A stretch of DNA of 64,000 nucleotides, taken from assembly GCF_963576615.1 (NCBI RefSeq), contig NC_088712.1:8624541-8688540 (forward strand), given 5' to 3'. The notes beneath the pieces were generated by a model. It was given only the letters and a program-made list of their open reading frames with translations. It searched no databases and had not been told where the DNA came from. The first letter of the stretch is position 1; every line of letters begins with the position of its first letter. The translations under genes and the position numbers were made by a program. This DNA comes from Watersipora subatra (Eukaryota > Bryozoa > Gymnolaemata > Cheilostomatida > Watersiporidae). Positions 24,701-39,700 of this stretch are shown piece by piece.

Positions 24701-27700
24701 TAAGCAAATGGTTTAATAATATTTTGATTATATAACTCGGTAAATATCAGTAAATAAAAAGAAGTAATTCAATGACTTCGTCAAATAAAAATATGAACTT
24801 AGCTGACAATATATATTTTTGATTAAATTAGTATATATTTTGAAGCTTCGTAATGGGAATTACAATAGTGCAGCCACATTGAAATACCTAGTGAATGCTA
24901 GTGTGCGAACTGTAGAATGGGGCTGATTATAGACAAATTTATTGTTTGGAATGTGTTGTTGGTCTTTTGAAATACCAACAAAATTTTATAACTAGCTTTC
25001 TCATCGCACCTTCGAATAATTTTTAACACCCCATTTATCTACATTTGAGTAACTTTTGACATTTGTTCTGACCCACTTTACATTTTAGTTTCATCAAGAG
25101 TACCATGAAGAGATTGGTAAAGTTCATCCAACCATAAACATGGAGCAGTATGAGCTACTGAAGAGTCAGCAAAGCAGAGTCTGTACTGATCACACAGACA
25201 AGCCAGTCAGTTTGGGATGTGATAAATGTCTGAAGATGATCTGCAATGAATGCGTTCGCAGAGCCAAGTTTTGCGATGATGGTAAGCGGTAACAATAATA
25301 AAATTGTTGTGCATAGACTATAAGAAAAACTTGGCTAATTTTAGTACAAAGCAAACTTAAAAATATGTCATAAAAATTCTACAATTCTCACTGGTTTGAA
25401 TTAATTATTTCACCTCATAAACTAATTGTCTTAGTTAGATTACTAAAATACTGAAAGTAACTTTTGTAGGTAATACAATGCAGAGAGCTTTCAAATATAT
25501 GAATAGTTTCACCAATACAACTTTGACTTGCTACTGTTATTATACCTATTTGATATGTAGTTTAGCGATGGATCATCGATAATATTTGTTCAACTGTTTG
25601 ATATTATTTTTAGTATACATAATATATTTGTTAAAACTTCAACTTTTGTTTTAATATAATGTGCATATTTTATATACCTTGTTACCTAGACATTAAAGAT
25701 ATCAAAATAAGTGCAACAGTTATTTATATGCTAGCCACTCACTCCGAACCAGTTTATATTTTAACCCTTTCACTGCCATCCATGTACAAATTTTGCTATT
25801 GGTCTAGTGCCAGCTATTTTACCGAAAATGGCTGATATTGCTTGATGATATGCGTACAACATTTTTTCATTTTCAAACTCTATCTACAACATCTTTTGTA
25901 TCATATTTTATTTTGTCATCATTTTAATTAACACTGCTATGCAAAAAATTCAATGTATCTATACTTTGTGCAACGATAAAGCTATGTAAAGCGATCGCTA
26001 TGAAGCTAAGACAATCCTTCACAATGTTCCTTACTCTTACAAAACTATTACTTCCACCACTATCAGAGTCACTGCTGCTACTCTAATTATCTGTGTAATC
26101 ACGAAAATCTAAATCTGAGTTGGCTATAACGTCATCGACATAATAAATTACCTGTTTTTTGACTCGTGGGCAGTGTTTTATGAACTCACACAAAAATTGT
26201 TCGTTGTTGATTCGTAGTTCTCAAACAAAAGTTTAAAATTGCTTTGTTATTTTAGGCTAGTTTTATAAAGATATCTTTGGGCAACGTTGTCAATATATTG
26301 AAAATCCTAAAGATCGTGGGTTATGTTGTCAACAAATGAAAAAATGAAGTTACTACGCATTTGCTGGGAAAGTCACAATTATGCGTCTGTGGCACTCGAC
26401 CCTAGAAAACGCATAAATGTGTTTTTGGCAGCGAAAGGGTTAACCTTATAAATAATTAATTTTATTAAATGTTGCTTAGCTTGTCACCGTTTTATCTCTT
26501 TCAAAACCTGTAATTTTAAATAAAATTTTCTTAGTGACAATCAGCTAAATGTTCTCGTAATTAGAAAAATTGTACAAGTTTGATTGGGAACTTTTATGTT
26601 TTTTTCAGGAGAGACTCATCAGCTGATGTCATTGGATGACCTTGTCGAACAGCTCCATGATGAGATTAACAAACTAAAGAAAGGGATGATTGAGAAGGAA
26701 GAGGGTTTGGAACAAATTTTCAAGTTCACCTCTCAAACACTTGCTGAGTATGACAAGGAAACGGCTGAGACGGTGCAAAAGATTCATGATAAAAGGGATG
26801 CACAGGTTGTAATGACATTGCCAAGTGTTTAACAAAGCATTTATTAATTCCAAATGCTATTAGTTAACAAGATAGTCTTAGTTAAATTGCTAAAACCTTT
26901 TGAACGATTCTCAATATCTTGTCATACTAATTCCTATAGAGCTAGATAATAACACTATAAATATAAAGGTTAATAATAATACTATAATATACAAAGGTTA
27001 ACATGGATAATTATCAACTTGAATACCAATACATGTTCTAAAGGCCTCTAAAGTTGTAGTAATGCTCTTGTTGTGAATCTATTTCTGTTAATTTTTTGCA
27101 AAAGCAGACTTATTTTTATAAACTTGTTATGTATGACTGGATGGGAGGTCAAGTGGATCACGATAAACTTCTATTCAAAAATTGTTTTTTGACTATATTT
27201 TTAAAGTGAAATAAATTCAAAGAAACTGTACGAAAGTGCTTCTGCATCAGCATAATATATATTTGATTTATGCTGTTTAACAAATCAAAAATTTATTTCT
27301 AAGAGGTATACTACTTTTTTGCAAATAGTCTTTTCTATTAGCAGTTGTCAAAGTCTTTTCATAATATTGTGCAAAGTAAAACTAAACTGTGCAATAGCTT
27401 ATCTTGTGAGGTTATACATGACAAACATAATGTTTCCATATGTGCCATATATGATGTGCCATAATTTTAAATTTTCATTTGTGTAGTTACTCAATTATTG
27501 CGATGTATTTGACAGTGTAGTCTATTGTGGACAATTTCCACAATTGCAGGTGGTGATAACCAGCTATTGTATACTAATTAATACTTTGTAAAAGTCAGTA
27601 AAACGCTCTTGCATGTAGCAGTATTAGTGCTTTTAAGACGAACGTAGTCATAAGATTGATTAACTTGTTGAAGATCAAAGCTTTGGAGTCTAAGTACAAA

Positions 27701-30700
27701 CAGCTAGAAGCTGAATATACAGAGGATCGACTAACAACCAAAACGCTCATGACAGACTTTCTCGAAGATAAGATACTTAAGAAATGGAGCCAAATAAGAA
27801 ATATCATGTGCAAAACCGAGTCTCGAGCTAAGCATGCTCATCAGGTATATACATGATTCAATCTGTAAAGACACTTTAATCTGGAAGTTTTTATTTGAAA
27901 CATATAACTTTGTAGTGTATGTCATTTTTCTACATAGACTGCTTGCATCTCAATACACTTGTTCCATTAATTTCCTAAATTTTTGACCCGACCAGAATAT
28001 AAGGTGTCTGGTCTACTACGCAGTGAGTTTTTCTCCTATTCGTTTTTTATGGCAAAAAGGTGTTTTCCACCTAAAGCGTTCTTTGTTGGACAAAACAGAT
28101 AATAGCCACTAGGAGATAACTTTAGAGCTGAAATTCTGAGAGACCTATAGTTAATACTTGCAAACTTATCTGGAGTGATTTTGGCTGTGTGTGGTTAGAA
28201 TTGTCTTGCTAAAGAATGGCGCCAGTTGACGACATTCTTCTCCTTGTGAACCTAACTTAACGGAAAATGGTGCAGCGCATCAAAAAATGTACTGCTGTTG
28301 ACAGAACCAGATTAAAACAAGCCAATTTAGAACGTGAAATATTTGCGACATGAGCTTTTCCAGATGGGATCACCTTAAACTTTTAGGTCAAAACTGGTCT
28401 TTCAGATCTTCCACGGAAGTTTGACAAGCCTTCGACTAAAGTTTCAAGTTTGCGCTGCAGCGTTTTTGCATTTCTAGACATTTATTCTCTTCATACATTT
28501 ATTTTCATAGACTTTTGACAGTGTGTCATGTATTTAGCTCTACTTTTTTATCAGCATTAAACATATTATCACAGTTTTCTGCTCTTCCAATTTGGAGCTT
28601 TATAGAGGCGGCGGCTTTGGTCATGTAACTTCAAAAAACAGGGTCGATGTCAGATGTGCGTTTTCACTTGCAGTGATAGCTAAGTCTTGTAGTTAAATGG
28701 TGCCCAGAGCACTATTGCATAGTCTAAATGGCAGTTTATTAAAGTAATTAGGGTCTTTGCTTACTGAAACACCCTCACAGTATTGTAACTTTGAGAAATA
28801 ATTAAATATTAGACTTGTGTTGATGTGGTATTCTTTACAACTATTGATTTTGGAAACCTTTAATTATAGTGCAATGCTGAACTTCATGAGCTTTAAACTT
28901 AAAATGTGAATAAGTCCAAGTGTCTCCCATATAGCTTCATACTGCTTTGTTATGTGTTCATGTTGCTCATGGATAATGAGCTGTCAGTATACTGATAGTT
29001 TTAGTAGGCATACACCGCCAACACGCACTTACCTCCCTTACTTCCCCACTTACCTCCCCACTTACCTCCCGCACAACCATACTTACTTACACATGCTTAC
29101 ACAACCACACGCAGAGCCAGAAACGCACCCAGATAAAGTGTGTCAATTTAGCAGCAGCTTATAAAAAGCATAGGAATTATGCAAATAATTTAAAATGTAG
29201 CTAATTGGTGATTTGTGTATGTTTTGTTGCCTCACAGTCTCTTTTGCTTGAAGACTTCAACTGTTTATACTGTCATTGCAGTGTGACTTAGTCTCTAGCT
29301 ACACGGAGACAAAGAATGAGATACAAAGGCTGATTGATGAAATCATACCATCAGTACAAGTACCTTCAGTCAGCAAAGTTAGAGAGAAAAGTAAGTCTAG
29401 TCAGGAAAATTTTTATTTCCGGATACTCTGTAGATGAGCCATAATTAGAACCACAATAAATCATTTCCTATTTCAGGCCACTTGCTAGAATAAGTTTAAT
29501 TTCCACTTGGTAAAATATCGACACCATTAGCTGACTGTTCACATCAAAGTTTTATCACTCCGAGAAAAACACTATCAAAAAATAATACTAACAGAAAATT
29601 TGAAAATCTAAAACAATATCTACTTACAATACTTAAAAAACTCCATGCAGGAAGCTGACTTATATGTTCATTACACTTGAAATCATTAAAGTATGCAACT
29701 GATTTGAGACATCAGTAAAAATTTTACACAAACTTTGAGTTATTCGCTTTTGGTAAGTACATCAGTACCTTTAAAATGCTCAGTGGATTATTCTGCATTA
29801 TATTTAAACTGCTGGGGAATAGCTAACTAACAACTAAAACATATGTGACACAGATTTATCAAGGTACACCTTTGGCAGCTATTTATTGGTCATTCTAACA
29901 GACTGTATATTTGCTGTATAAAAGCTATGAATTCAAATTAAAGGTATTCCATGTTTTTGGCAGACATTTTGGTTCCAAAAAACTGTGTGCCCTGTATTTT
30001 TCCAGATTCACCATTTGGCAAACATCTTCTCAACTACACCCAGCTACTGACTTTGGTTTAGAAATACATACATGTAGGCAGTCCTTACTATTCCTTTGTA
30101 TTTTTTTTATTAACTGAAACTTTTTAAACAGAAACTTTTTCTGCAATCAGTAAGTAAAAGGGGTGAGCTTGAAAAGAAAATTTTTTGTATAATCAAAGAA
30201 TAATGTTCTTTTCTGCAAAGTTTAGTGCATTTCCGGTCCTTGTTTTTATCATTCTCTATAATTAGCAGCCTGTAAACCTAGACTGTAAAACTGCCATACA
30301 AAGTGGAATAACGAAATTGCTAGTAAAAATTGGAATGGTCAGCAATTGTTTAACTTTTAGGCAAATCTGAGTTGCATCAGTACGTCAGCTTTACGCGACA
30401 GCAAGGCAGTCTCATATGGCTATCTGATGTGCTAGATGAATGTGCTAAAGGAAGCTACATGATGTGGTTTTACCAAAATTTTAGGCTAATCTGAGTTGCA
30501 TAGTACAGATCAGCAAGGCAGTCATGTATAGCTAACTGATGTGCCAAATGAATGTGCTAAAGGATGCCACATGATGTGGTTTTACCAAACTTTTTATCCG
30601 CATTTGTACTCAAACAAAGGGAAACGATTATCTACCTGCAATGAGCCAATAAAATAGGTTTCCAAGCCATCATGAGTGTAGTTTCGTTTTGCACAAAATT

Positions 30701-33700
30701 ATTTTTTATCACAATTTCTTAGGAATGACCAGCCATGTCAGATACATTAGTGCAACAAAGTTTCAATAATTTCATATCTGCAGACTGTTTGATATTTATT
30801 GAACAATGGTACTACTGAGATTGAATATTTTATATTCATCAGTAATAATAATGTGATACGCTGTAATAATATTGATAACTCATCCGACGTTTGCAAATTG
30901 GTTGAAAAGTGTCTGAGGTCAACCTACAACACAGAGTGTTTTCTAAGGCATTACCTGATATAAAATTTTATACTAAATTTTTGGTACTAAATAGGTTTTC
31001 TAGACTGAAGTTTAAAAGTCATGGCGATCTGTATGTGTCTTTGTCAAGTGTTAGGTTTTACTGAATATGGATTTATGTCCCGGTAAAAAAGATGATTTGA
31101 AAGCGAAAAAGTTAAAGACTACAAAACAATTTTGTCACCATGGTATTTTAACAACCAAATGTAAGAACTTTATATATAATTCATATATTATATTTTCATT
31201 GGGTTACATAATCAATTATAGCAAATTAGTAATAAATGGTTTTCTGAAAAATTCGTTTACCATATAACTACCTTGTGGACCATTTTGCTGTTAGAAAATG
31301 ACATAAATATATTTTAACGGCTCCATGGGCAAACATCTTTTATGTCTTTTTTTGTGGCTGTTGATGAGACAGTTGCCTATTTAACACAAAAAGTAGATAT
31401 CAATGTTTTCAAACCCTCAATATATTTATGAACCAATTTATCGATGATTAAAGATGTGGTTGCGTCAAATTTGAGTTGATTTTAAAACAAAGTAATTTTT
31501 TGTCTATCAGTTGATATGTTGTTTGTTGTGTTAGGCGATCTCACTGACAATATATTTTAAGATTGAAATCGAAAAAATTTGATCGCGGTAAAAACACTCA
31601 GGCCAAAAAAAACATGCCCTCACTTGCCCAAAATGATGTAACAAATGATACAGCCTGTCTCTATATCTCGTATTCACATCGGCTACTGCGATAAAAGTCT
31701 AGTCCTACGCAGCATAAATTGGCATATTGCATAAGCATATTGGCATAAATTTTATTTTGGATTAGCTCTTGTTGGCTAGAATAAAATTTTAAATTTAGCT
31801 ACAGATACATTATTATGAATGTCTCAAACGCCTCAAAAAAGGAATATTAAAAACTTGTCATATTAGCTTTCTCTAAACGCTGTGTAAACATAGGAGTACT
31901 GATTACCAATTCAACCGGTCTACTGTAATTAGGTTGTCAAGTTAGCTTATTTCATCACAATATATTTTATCGGTTCCATGGGCAAACATCTTTAATGTCG
32001 TCTTTTGTGGATGTTAATGAGACGGTCGCCTATTTAACACAAAAAGTAGATATCAATGTTTTCAAACCCTTAATATATTTATGAACCGATTTATCAATGA
32101 TTAAAGATGTGGTTGCGTCAAATTTGAATTGATTTTAAAAGAAAGTAATTTTTTTGTCTATCAGTTGACATGTTGTTTGTTGTGTTAGGCAATCTCCTTG
32201 TCAAGATATTTGAAGATTGAAATAGAAAAAATCTGATCGCGGTAAAAACGCTCAGGCCACAAAAACATGCCCTCACTTGCCCAAAATGATGTAACGAGTG
32301 ATACAGCCAGTCTCTATCTCTCATATTCACATCAGCTATTGCAATAATAGTCTAGTCCTACGCAGCTCTATTGGCATAAATTTTATTTTGGATCTGCTCA
32401 TGTTGGCTAGAATAAAATTTTAAATTTAGTTACAGATACATTATTATGAATGTCTCAAACGCATCAAAAAAGAAATATTAAAAACTTGTCATATTAGCTT
32501 TCTCTTAATGCTGTGTAAACGTTTGAGTACTGACTACCAATTCTACCGGTCTACTGTAATTAGGTCGTCATGTTAGCTTATTTCATCACGGCCTTTGTAT
32601 CAGCTGAGTTCTCAGTTGCTAAACACACACACTGGAAACTAGCTACTAGATAAAATAGGCACTCCACGATCTTTGGAAATAATATGTTCAAATATATGGC
32701 GAAACCAACTGCTTCTCAAAAATTCACGAATAGTCTACGTTATCTAGTCGTTATTAGTATCAATTTGTAGAAAATTTTACTGGTTCCACTCGATTATTTA
32801 ATTCAAGTACAAAACCAATGGTTTTATGAGTTGACCAAAATAGTGAACGCAAAACAACATCAAGTTCGTTGAAATCAATTAACCTACCGATTCTGACAAA
32901 GGGTTAATAAAACCATTCTTGCACATGCATTGTTGGCGGTTTGTGGACTCAGCTGTTTTCACTTAGTAGGGTAGAACACAATATTTTTTGAACCTAATAT
33001 TTGGTCCGTTGGAATTGAGTCGAGCTATCCAAAGTCCCTGTCAATACAGCATTGATTACACTTCATAAACCATCTATGAGAAAAGATTTTAACACAGATG
33101 GTAACAGGCTTTAATGTATTCAATATGTTCTGCAAATCATGTTTTGTATGGTCTTCAACAATAATACTTTATTACTTCTATATGATCTTTCACAAGCCTA
33201 AAGATTTTCATCGCATCACAAAGTTTTTATTAAAAACATCCCTCCAAGTTGTGGCCATTCATATAGTTTCAGTTCATATAATAGAACAACTTAATCTACT
33301 GCAGCAAACTCAAACAAAACATACTATGGTTTGTACAGCACACATTCATGTCTTTCTTTCACGTTTATGGCAGTTTCCAGACCGACACGACTGCTCCGCT
33401 AGTTAATCTGTAAACCAGGCCTGTATATTCACTGGTTGCAAGTAGGGCCGGCTAATGTTAGGCAACTAGTTATGAACACCTGGGGGTGTTGAGGGGGGCG
33501 GTTGTGTTGTTGTATTGCGTATCTACTGGAAGCTTTCATTTTGACGCGTATTTACTGGAAGCTTTCAATTTGAGAGTTAAATAGATCGCGAGTGTAATTT
33601 TCAAAACAAATAAATGTTTAACAAAGGCATAAATACGCCGAGCCAACAATCGGAAGCTTTGTTTCTGAGAGTTGAAGGTGAGCATTGATCAATCGATTTT

Positions 33701-36700
33701 CCTTACTTTTTACACACTGAACATGAATTCTAATCATAAATCTAAATTACTAGCTAAAAATGCCAAGGAAAATGCTATAGCTAGGTGAAATGATACAAAA
33801 TGGTGTAACAATTAAAAAATGTATGCAACAATGATTCGTGATAGAAAAAAGTTATAACTTTACTTATTAATAGATGTATTCATGACTACTAACACTATTA
33901 CTGTTAGCTTAGAATATACGTATATATAAGATACTCAAAGTTAACAATACATTTACCTCTATTCTCGTATCTTCCTCTGCAGCATAACGCTGCTGACGCC
34001 TGTTGTCTCTAACCATAACCTGTCCGCATGTCTGATGATTAATATAAAATAAATATGTCGATGCATGTAATAGTAATCTACTAGTAGTCGATGTGCAAAA
34101 CTAACTAGTAATAGAGTCATTTCCCTAACAATGAGAATCTTCTACATCACAAACAACTTGTTTTACGAATGATAACATTTAATATGACCTATATAAAAAT
34201 TTCGTCCTGATGATTGGCTAACAAAGAGATCTTATATTTATCGCTCGTGGGCTCTTGTCACAGGTATCCCTAATTACGTCACAAATGAAGCACCCGCTGG
34301 AATCTGAACTTTCTAAAAGATGGCCTCATTCAAACGCATATATCTTTGCACATGGTTAGTCTACAAAGGCAAAAAAGACATCAGATTATAGCTGTTTTAG
34401 CCTTTTATTGGTTTTAATTTCAACAAATTGACCTTTTTGATGCAACCACATCTTAAAAAATTTGAAAAGATTATCTGAGGGAGAGCTCAGATTTTGATAA
34501 TGTGGTATTTGCAAGTTATGATGTTGTGAATAAATGACAATTGCCACTATATAGAAGCCCAATAAGCAGAATACTAGTGTTATAACTGCTAGTGGAACAG
34601 TGGCTGAGGAAATATAACTACCTTAGCCTGTAATGGTTGACAAAATTTCACTGACTTTGATGGTGATAAGCTGCCATGGCTCCAATTACTTTCCTCTCAC
34701 TCAGCCCCCAACTTCATCCCACCTGCTGGCCCAGCTTTCCTTGAGCTTTTTTATATTTTTTTCCTACTGAATAAAGTGTAAATATTTTTTGAGATGTTAT
34801 GATAACAGAAACTAATGACTACTATGAGTTTACACGTGTCCAGCTGGGAGATATGCAATAACAGACTGAACCGGATTTATTGATAAGTGCCGTTGTTGCT
34901 CGACTAGGGGAATTTATGGACTTAACCAGCAAAAAGATTTGTGAAAACCTCAAAACAATGCAGCTTTTACGAGCAGAATTTTTTATATATTTATATCAAT
35001 ACTGCAATGGGAAGGCTGTCTTATCATCTGCCTTCTCTTGATTGTCTGACTTTTTGTATAACTTCTCGAGATTGACTGACTCCTTATATATCTTCTCAGA
35101 AAACTAAGATTGGCAATTCTTTTCTAGTGGCTAGGTGGCCGGCTTGGACTGGCACAGCAGCATGTCAGTCTTTGTGATGCCAGCTCACCTGCCGGCTTGT
35201 CCGGCATTTGTACTTCTGACTGGCTCAATCCCCTCATCGTTGGGCACGATTTCTCCCTGCACCTGTCTGGCGGAGTCATAGAGTTATCTCCCTCTAGGGT
35301 GATAACTGTGCATTCAACAACACGAGCGTTTCCGGTGCCAACAAGGAGCGTTTAGGCCACGCCCCTTTTTTGTGCTAGTCAATCGTAGTGATTGACATAA
35401 CGATAACATCAGCCGTGTGAATGATCATGAATTTCCACAGTTAAGATAGTAATTATTGCTCATATTAAAGAAATGATGATTATAGTTTATTACTATAATA
35501 TATGCTTATTATTTAAAGCAATTTGATACCTACATGCCTTGCAAAGGCACTGAATAGATAGTGTTAAGTAAGTGAGTTAATGCTATCAGTTACTCCAATG
35601 ATATACAGCCCCCACACATGGTGGGCAGTATATCTTTGGTTACTCATAGATAAGATAGATAGTCATACTGGGGTTGTATTACATTGGTGTGATGGGAAGC
35701 TAATTGACTGCCATCAACTGAAAGTGTTGACATTGTATGGTGATAGAGTGATTCATTGACACCACAGTTCACAAACAGCCGTTGCATGTAATATTAGATT
35801 TCAATACATATCAATCAAATACATAGACTGTCTTGAAGCAAAGGTGTCCACTAGTTAGTGGACATCTTTGCTTGATGTAAGCAAGCAAAAAGTTTGAAAG
35901 TTAGAGTGGCAAATGTTGTTATATGTTAGATAAAAATAAATTACCTAATTATACTAAATTAGTATTATTTAAAAATAAAATAGACTTTTTTATTATTTTA
36001 TTTATTAAATAATTTTTTATTGTAAACATAGCTAAACAGATTGTATTTAGCCAACACTTGCTAATTATTTCACATTTACATTTAAACACATTTGCAGTTT
36101 CATTTTTCTTCCTAATTTATTTCAACATAAAACTTCTTTCATGATGTGAAATTTAAAAGTTGTAGTTGTTTGAAAAGCTTAAACACATTTACAGTTGTTT
36201 TTATTTTCTCTCTTCTCTTCATTTATTTAAATTACACAAAACACTTCTCATAATATGTATTTTAAAAGTTAAAGTGGCAAATGTTGGTATATGTTAAATA
36301 AAAACAAATAATAACGTACTTAATTATACTAAATTATAATTATTTAAAAATAAAATAGACTCTTTTATTACCTTATTTATTAAATAATTTTTCATTGTGA
36401 TCATATCTAAACAGATTATATTTAGCCATTACTTGCTTATTATTTTACAATTAAACACATTTACAGTTTTTTTCCTAATTTATTTCAACAAAACAATTCT
36501 TTCATGATATGAAATTTAAAAGTTGTAGTTGTTTGAAAAATCTTGAAAACCTTTACAGTTGTTTTCTTTTTCCTCTTAATTTATTTGAACTGCTTAACAA
36601 TATTTTTTCATAATATGAAGTTTAAAAGTTAGAATAGTAAATGTTATATAAAAATAAACTTTCTGTCCAAAGAGTTTTGCATTACTCGGGCAACTCGGGT

Positions 36701-39700
36701 AGTACAGCTCATAGTTGATGGCAGTCAAATAGCTTCCCATCACACTAATGTAATACAACCCTAGTATGACTATCTTTCTTATCTATGAGTAACTGATTGC
36801 ATTAACTCACTTACTTAACACTATCTATTCAGTGCCTTTGCCAGTCAAGTAGGTATCAGGGATTACGTGTATGTCACAATTTCCATTTCCATAATTTGTT
36901 TCTATATAATTTCCATTTCCATAAAATTTCCATAATTTATTTCCATATTAATTCCATTTCCATAAAATTTCCCTACATCATTTCTATATTATTTACATTT
37001 CCATAACATTTCCCTACTTCATTTTATATTATTTCCATTTCCATAACATTTCCATAATTCATTTCTATATTATTTCCATATTAATTCCATTTCCATAACA
37101 TTTCGATATTATTTCCATTTCAATAACATTTCCATATTATTTCCATTTCAACAACATTTCCATATTATTTCCATTTCAATAACATTTCCATATTTCTAAA
37201 ATAAAATTTCCATATCCATTTCCCTAAAATTATGGAAATATTGATGCTTATGGAAACAATAATATACAGGGGGGCTGTATATCATTGGCTGTATATCATT
37301 GCTGTATGGGGCTGTGGGGGGCCTGTATATCATTGATGGAAATGGAAATGAAAAAGTAAACATTTCCATAATATGTTTAGCAATCCCTGGTAGGTATTGA
37401 ATTGCTTTAAATAATAAGCATATATTAGAGTAATAAACTATAATCATCATTTCTTTTATATGAGCAATGATTACTATCTCAACTGGAATTCATGATCCTT
37501 GTTTAATCATTCTCATGGCTAATGTTATTGATCTAGTCAATCACTACGACTGACTAGCACAAAAAAGAGGCGTGGCCTAAACGCTCTTTGTTGGCACCGG
37601 AAACGCTCGTGTATTTATCACTCTAGAGGGAGATAACTCTATGGGTGGAGTTGAGTCAAGCCTCTGTCAGCCAGGCTTGGCTGACAGTCTTTTTTCATAT
37701 ACCTGGCCAGTTGCGTGTCTCAATAATTTTTGGCTTTGGGCCAAGTCACCCTTATTCATCACATCAATGACATATATTAACCCATGAACTTGTAAAACTG
37801 GTTAAAAGAATTGATACAACTAAACAAGAAAATGAATTTGTAAATAATTGGAGATGAATTTGAACAGCTGACTTTATAAAACCAAAACTTTATCAATCAC
37901 ACGCATCTTTTATTTTAATATTGCAACTATTATGTGTTTAATCTATTAAACTTGTAATCTTACCTTGGAGATGAGTTTCGTTTAACTCATTTAACGAGTA
38001 GTATAGATCTGTGTCATGAAATTAAGTCACATGAAGGTGACTACTGCAAATAATTTTTATCCAGAAAATTATTTTCGTGCCTGTGTTGTACATACCATTT
38101 CACATTAAACTTACAGCTGACTGAATGAAGTGGAAATTCCTTCATATGCACACAGTATAATAATAGTATGAAAATATTGCAATGAAAGTGTTGTTACCCT
38201 TTTAAAAATATTTTCATAGTAACTGTTTGAGACAATTATAGCATTGCTATGAAATACCTCCTAGTCACTGTTAAATGTATTATTGGCATATTGTGCTATG
38301 ACAGACTCATATGCATAACTCTGTTGATCAAACACTAAACAGCTTTAAAGGAGAAACCAAATGAAGAATCTAAAAGACAGGTTTTAATTAACACATCTTG
38401 AAGCACCCATAAACTCTCAACAAATTCTCAGTTGCCCTAAACTGCATAATCAACCAGCCAAAAATCTAAAATCATGTCCTTACTTTCAGTATTCAGATTG
38501 CAAACTAAATACAAGTTTTATGGATATAATGTTGGCAAGCATATTTGAAACTAAATATCCTATCGTTATTGTTTAACAATTTCGTTCACCTTACAATAAC
38601 TTTTTGAAATAAGTTATATGTGCATCTATTTATACTTAAATACTTACAGGTGGAAGTAGTGAGATAATGCTAGAAGTTGTCTCCACTGACGGATTTCAAA
38701 TTGATGAACAGCTAGAGCTTCAACCTCCTAAACCTCTTCCAAAATCCCTCAAACTCCTTCACACAGTCTCTTTACCATCAAATCCTTATTCTATAAGAGT
38801 CTGGAACTCTCAAATATTAACTGGAATGTATAATAAAACAGTAGCTACTATTGACAACAACTACCAAGTAAAAGGCTCATTGATTGCATTCAACAACATC
38901 CCTAAAACAATGGAGGTCTACAAGGACAGACTATATACAGCAGTGCGAGACAATCCTTGGACCATCTATGTACATGATCAGCAGGGAAAGCAAGTCACTT
39001 CCTGGACTCACAATGACTATAATAGCAGCTGTATCACAGGACTAGCCATCACTAGTGATAAAGTAGTTGCTCCAGACAGAAAGAACAAGCTTCTCATCAT
39101 CTACTCACTGACAGGGAATAAACTCAAAGATATTTCTTGTCCTCAGCTTAGCCAAGATTGTGTCTCACTCTGTGTTTCAGGATCAGACAAGGTTGTTGTG
39201 TCTGACTCCGGCTCATCTCAAGTCTGCTTGATAGACATCACTCAAGGTCAGCTGCTTTGGACTTGTAAATATGTGCCTTATCCACAAGGAGTAACATGCT
39301 ATGGAGACAGATATATCCTGGTGGCAGCATATGCAAGCAGCAGTGTGAGAATCCTGGATAGCTCAACTGGTTGGTGTATTTATAAATGATATACATAATA
39401 TGAGTGAGCAGTTGTGCTGACAAATATGCTGTACAATCTAGTAATTGATAGATATACTAGTAGATACATAATTTTGATGTAAACCCATGTAATGCTACCC
39501 TGACTACTTCTCATAGTGATATTAAACACTATACATAGTAATAGAGAGCTCTGATAGTCTACTTGCTATAGACTTAGTATTAGCTAAAGATTCAAGATAG
39601 CTGTATAATATTCACTATTTCTCATTCATTAGTCAGTTATTTTGGATTTGCCTTTAAAGTCGGTAGACTATCACCGATCAACCAAATATCATACATTTTA

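Larger units (their letters stand above)
35277..37643. mobile_element. Foldback hAT-like element with 8-bp target duplication
   Basis: Long inverted arms: left 35277-35720, right 36713-37643. The ends are CATAGAGTTATCTCC and GGAGATAACTCTATG. Flanking 8-mers GGCGGAGT (35269-35276) and GGTGGAGT (37644-37651) differ at one base, fitting a hAT-type 8-bp duplication. The loop (about 35721-36712) is Helitron-derived sequence, and the right arm is interrupted by a second MITE (36857-37389). A related sequence at about 63.3 kb lacks the whole insertion. No transposase was seen. Confidence 0.8.

Noticed and set aside
33098..33406. 102-codon + strand open frame
   Set aside because: It is antisense to the P2X7-like segment of the TTAA element, with no independent support.
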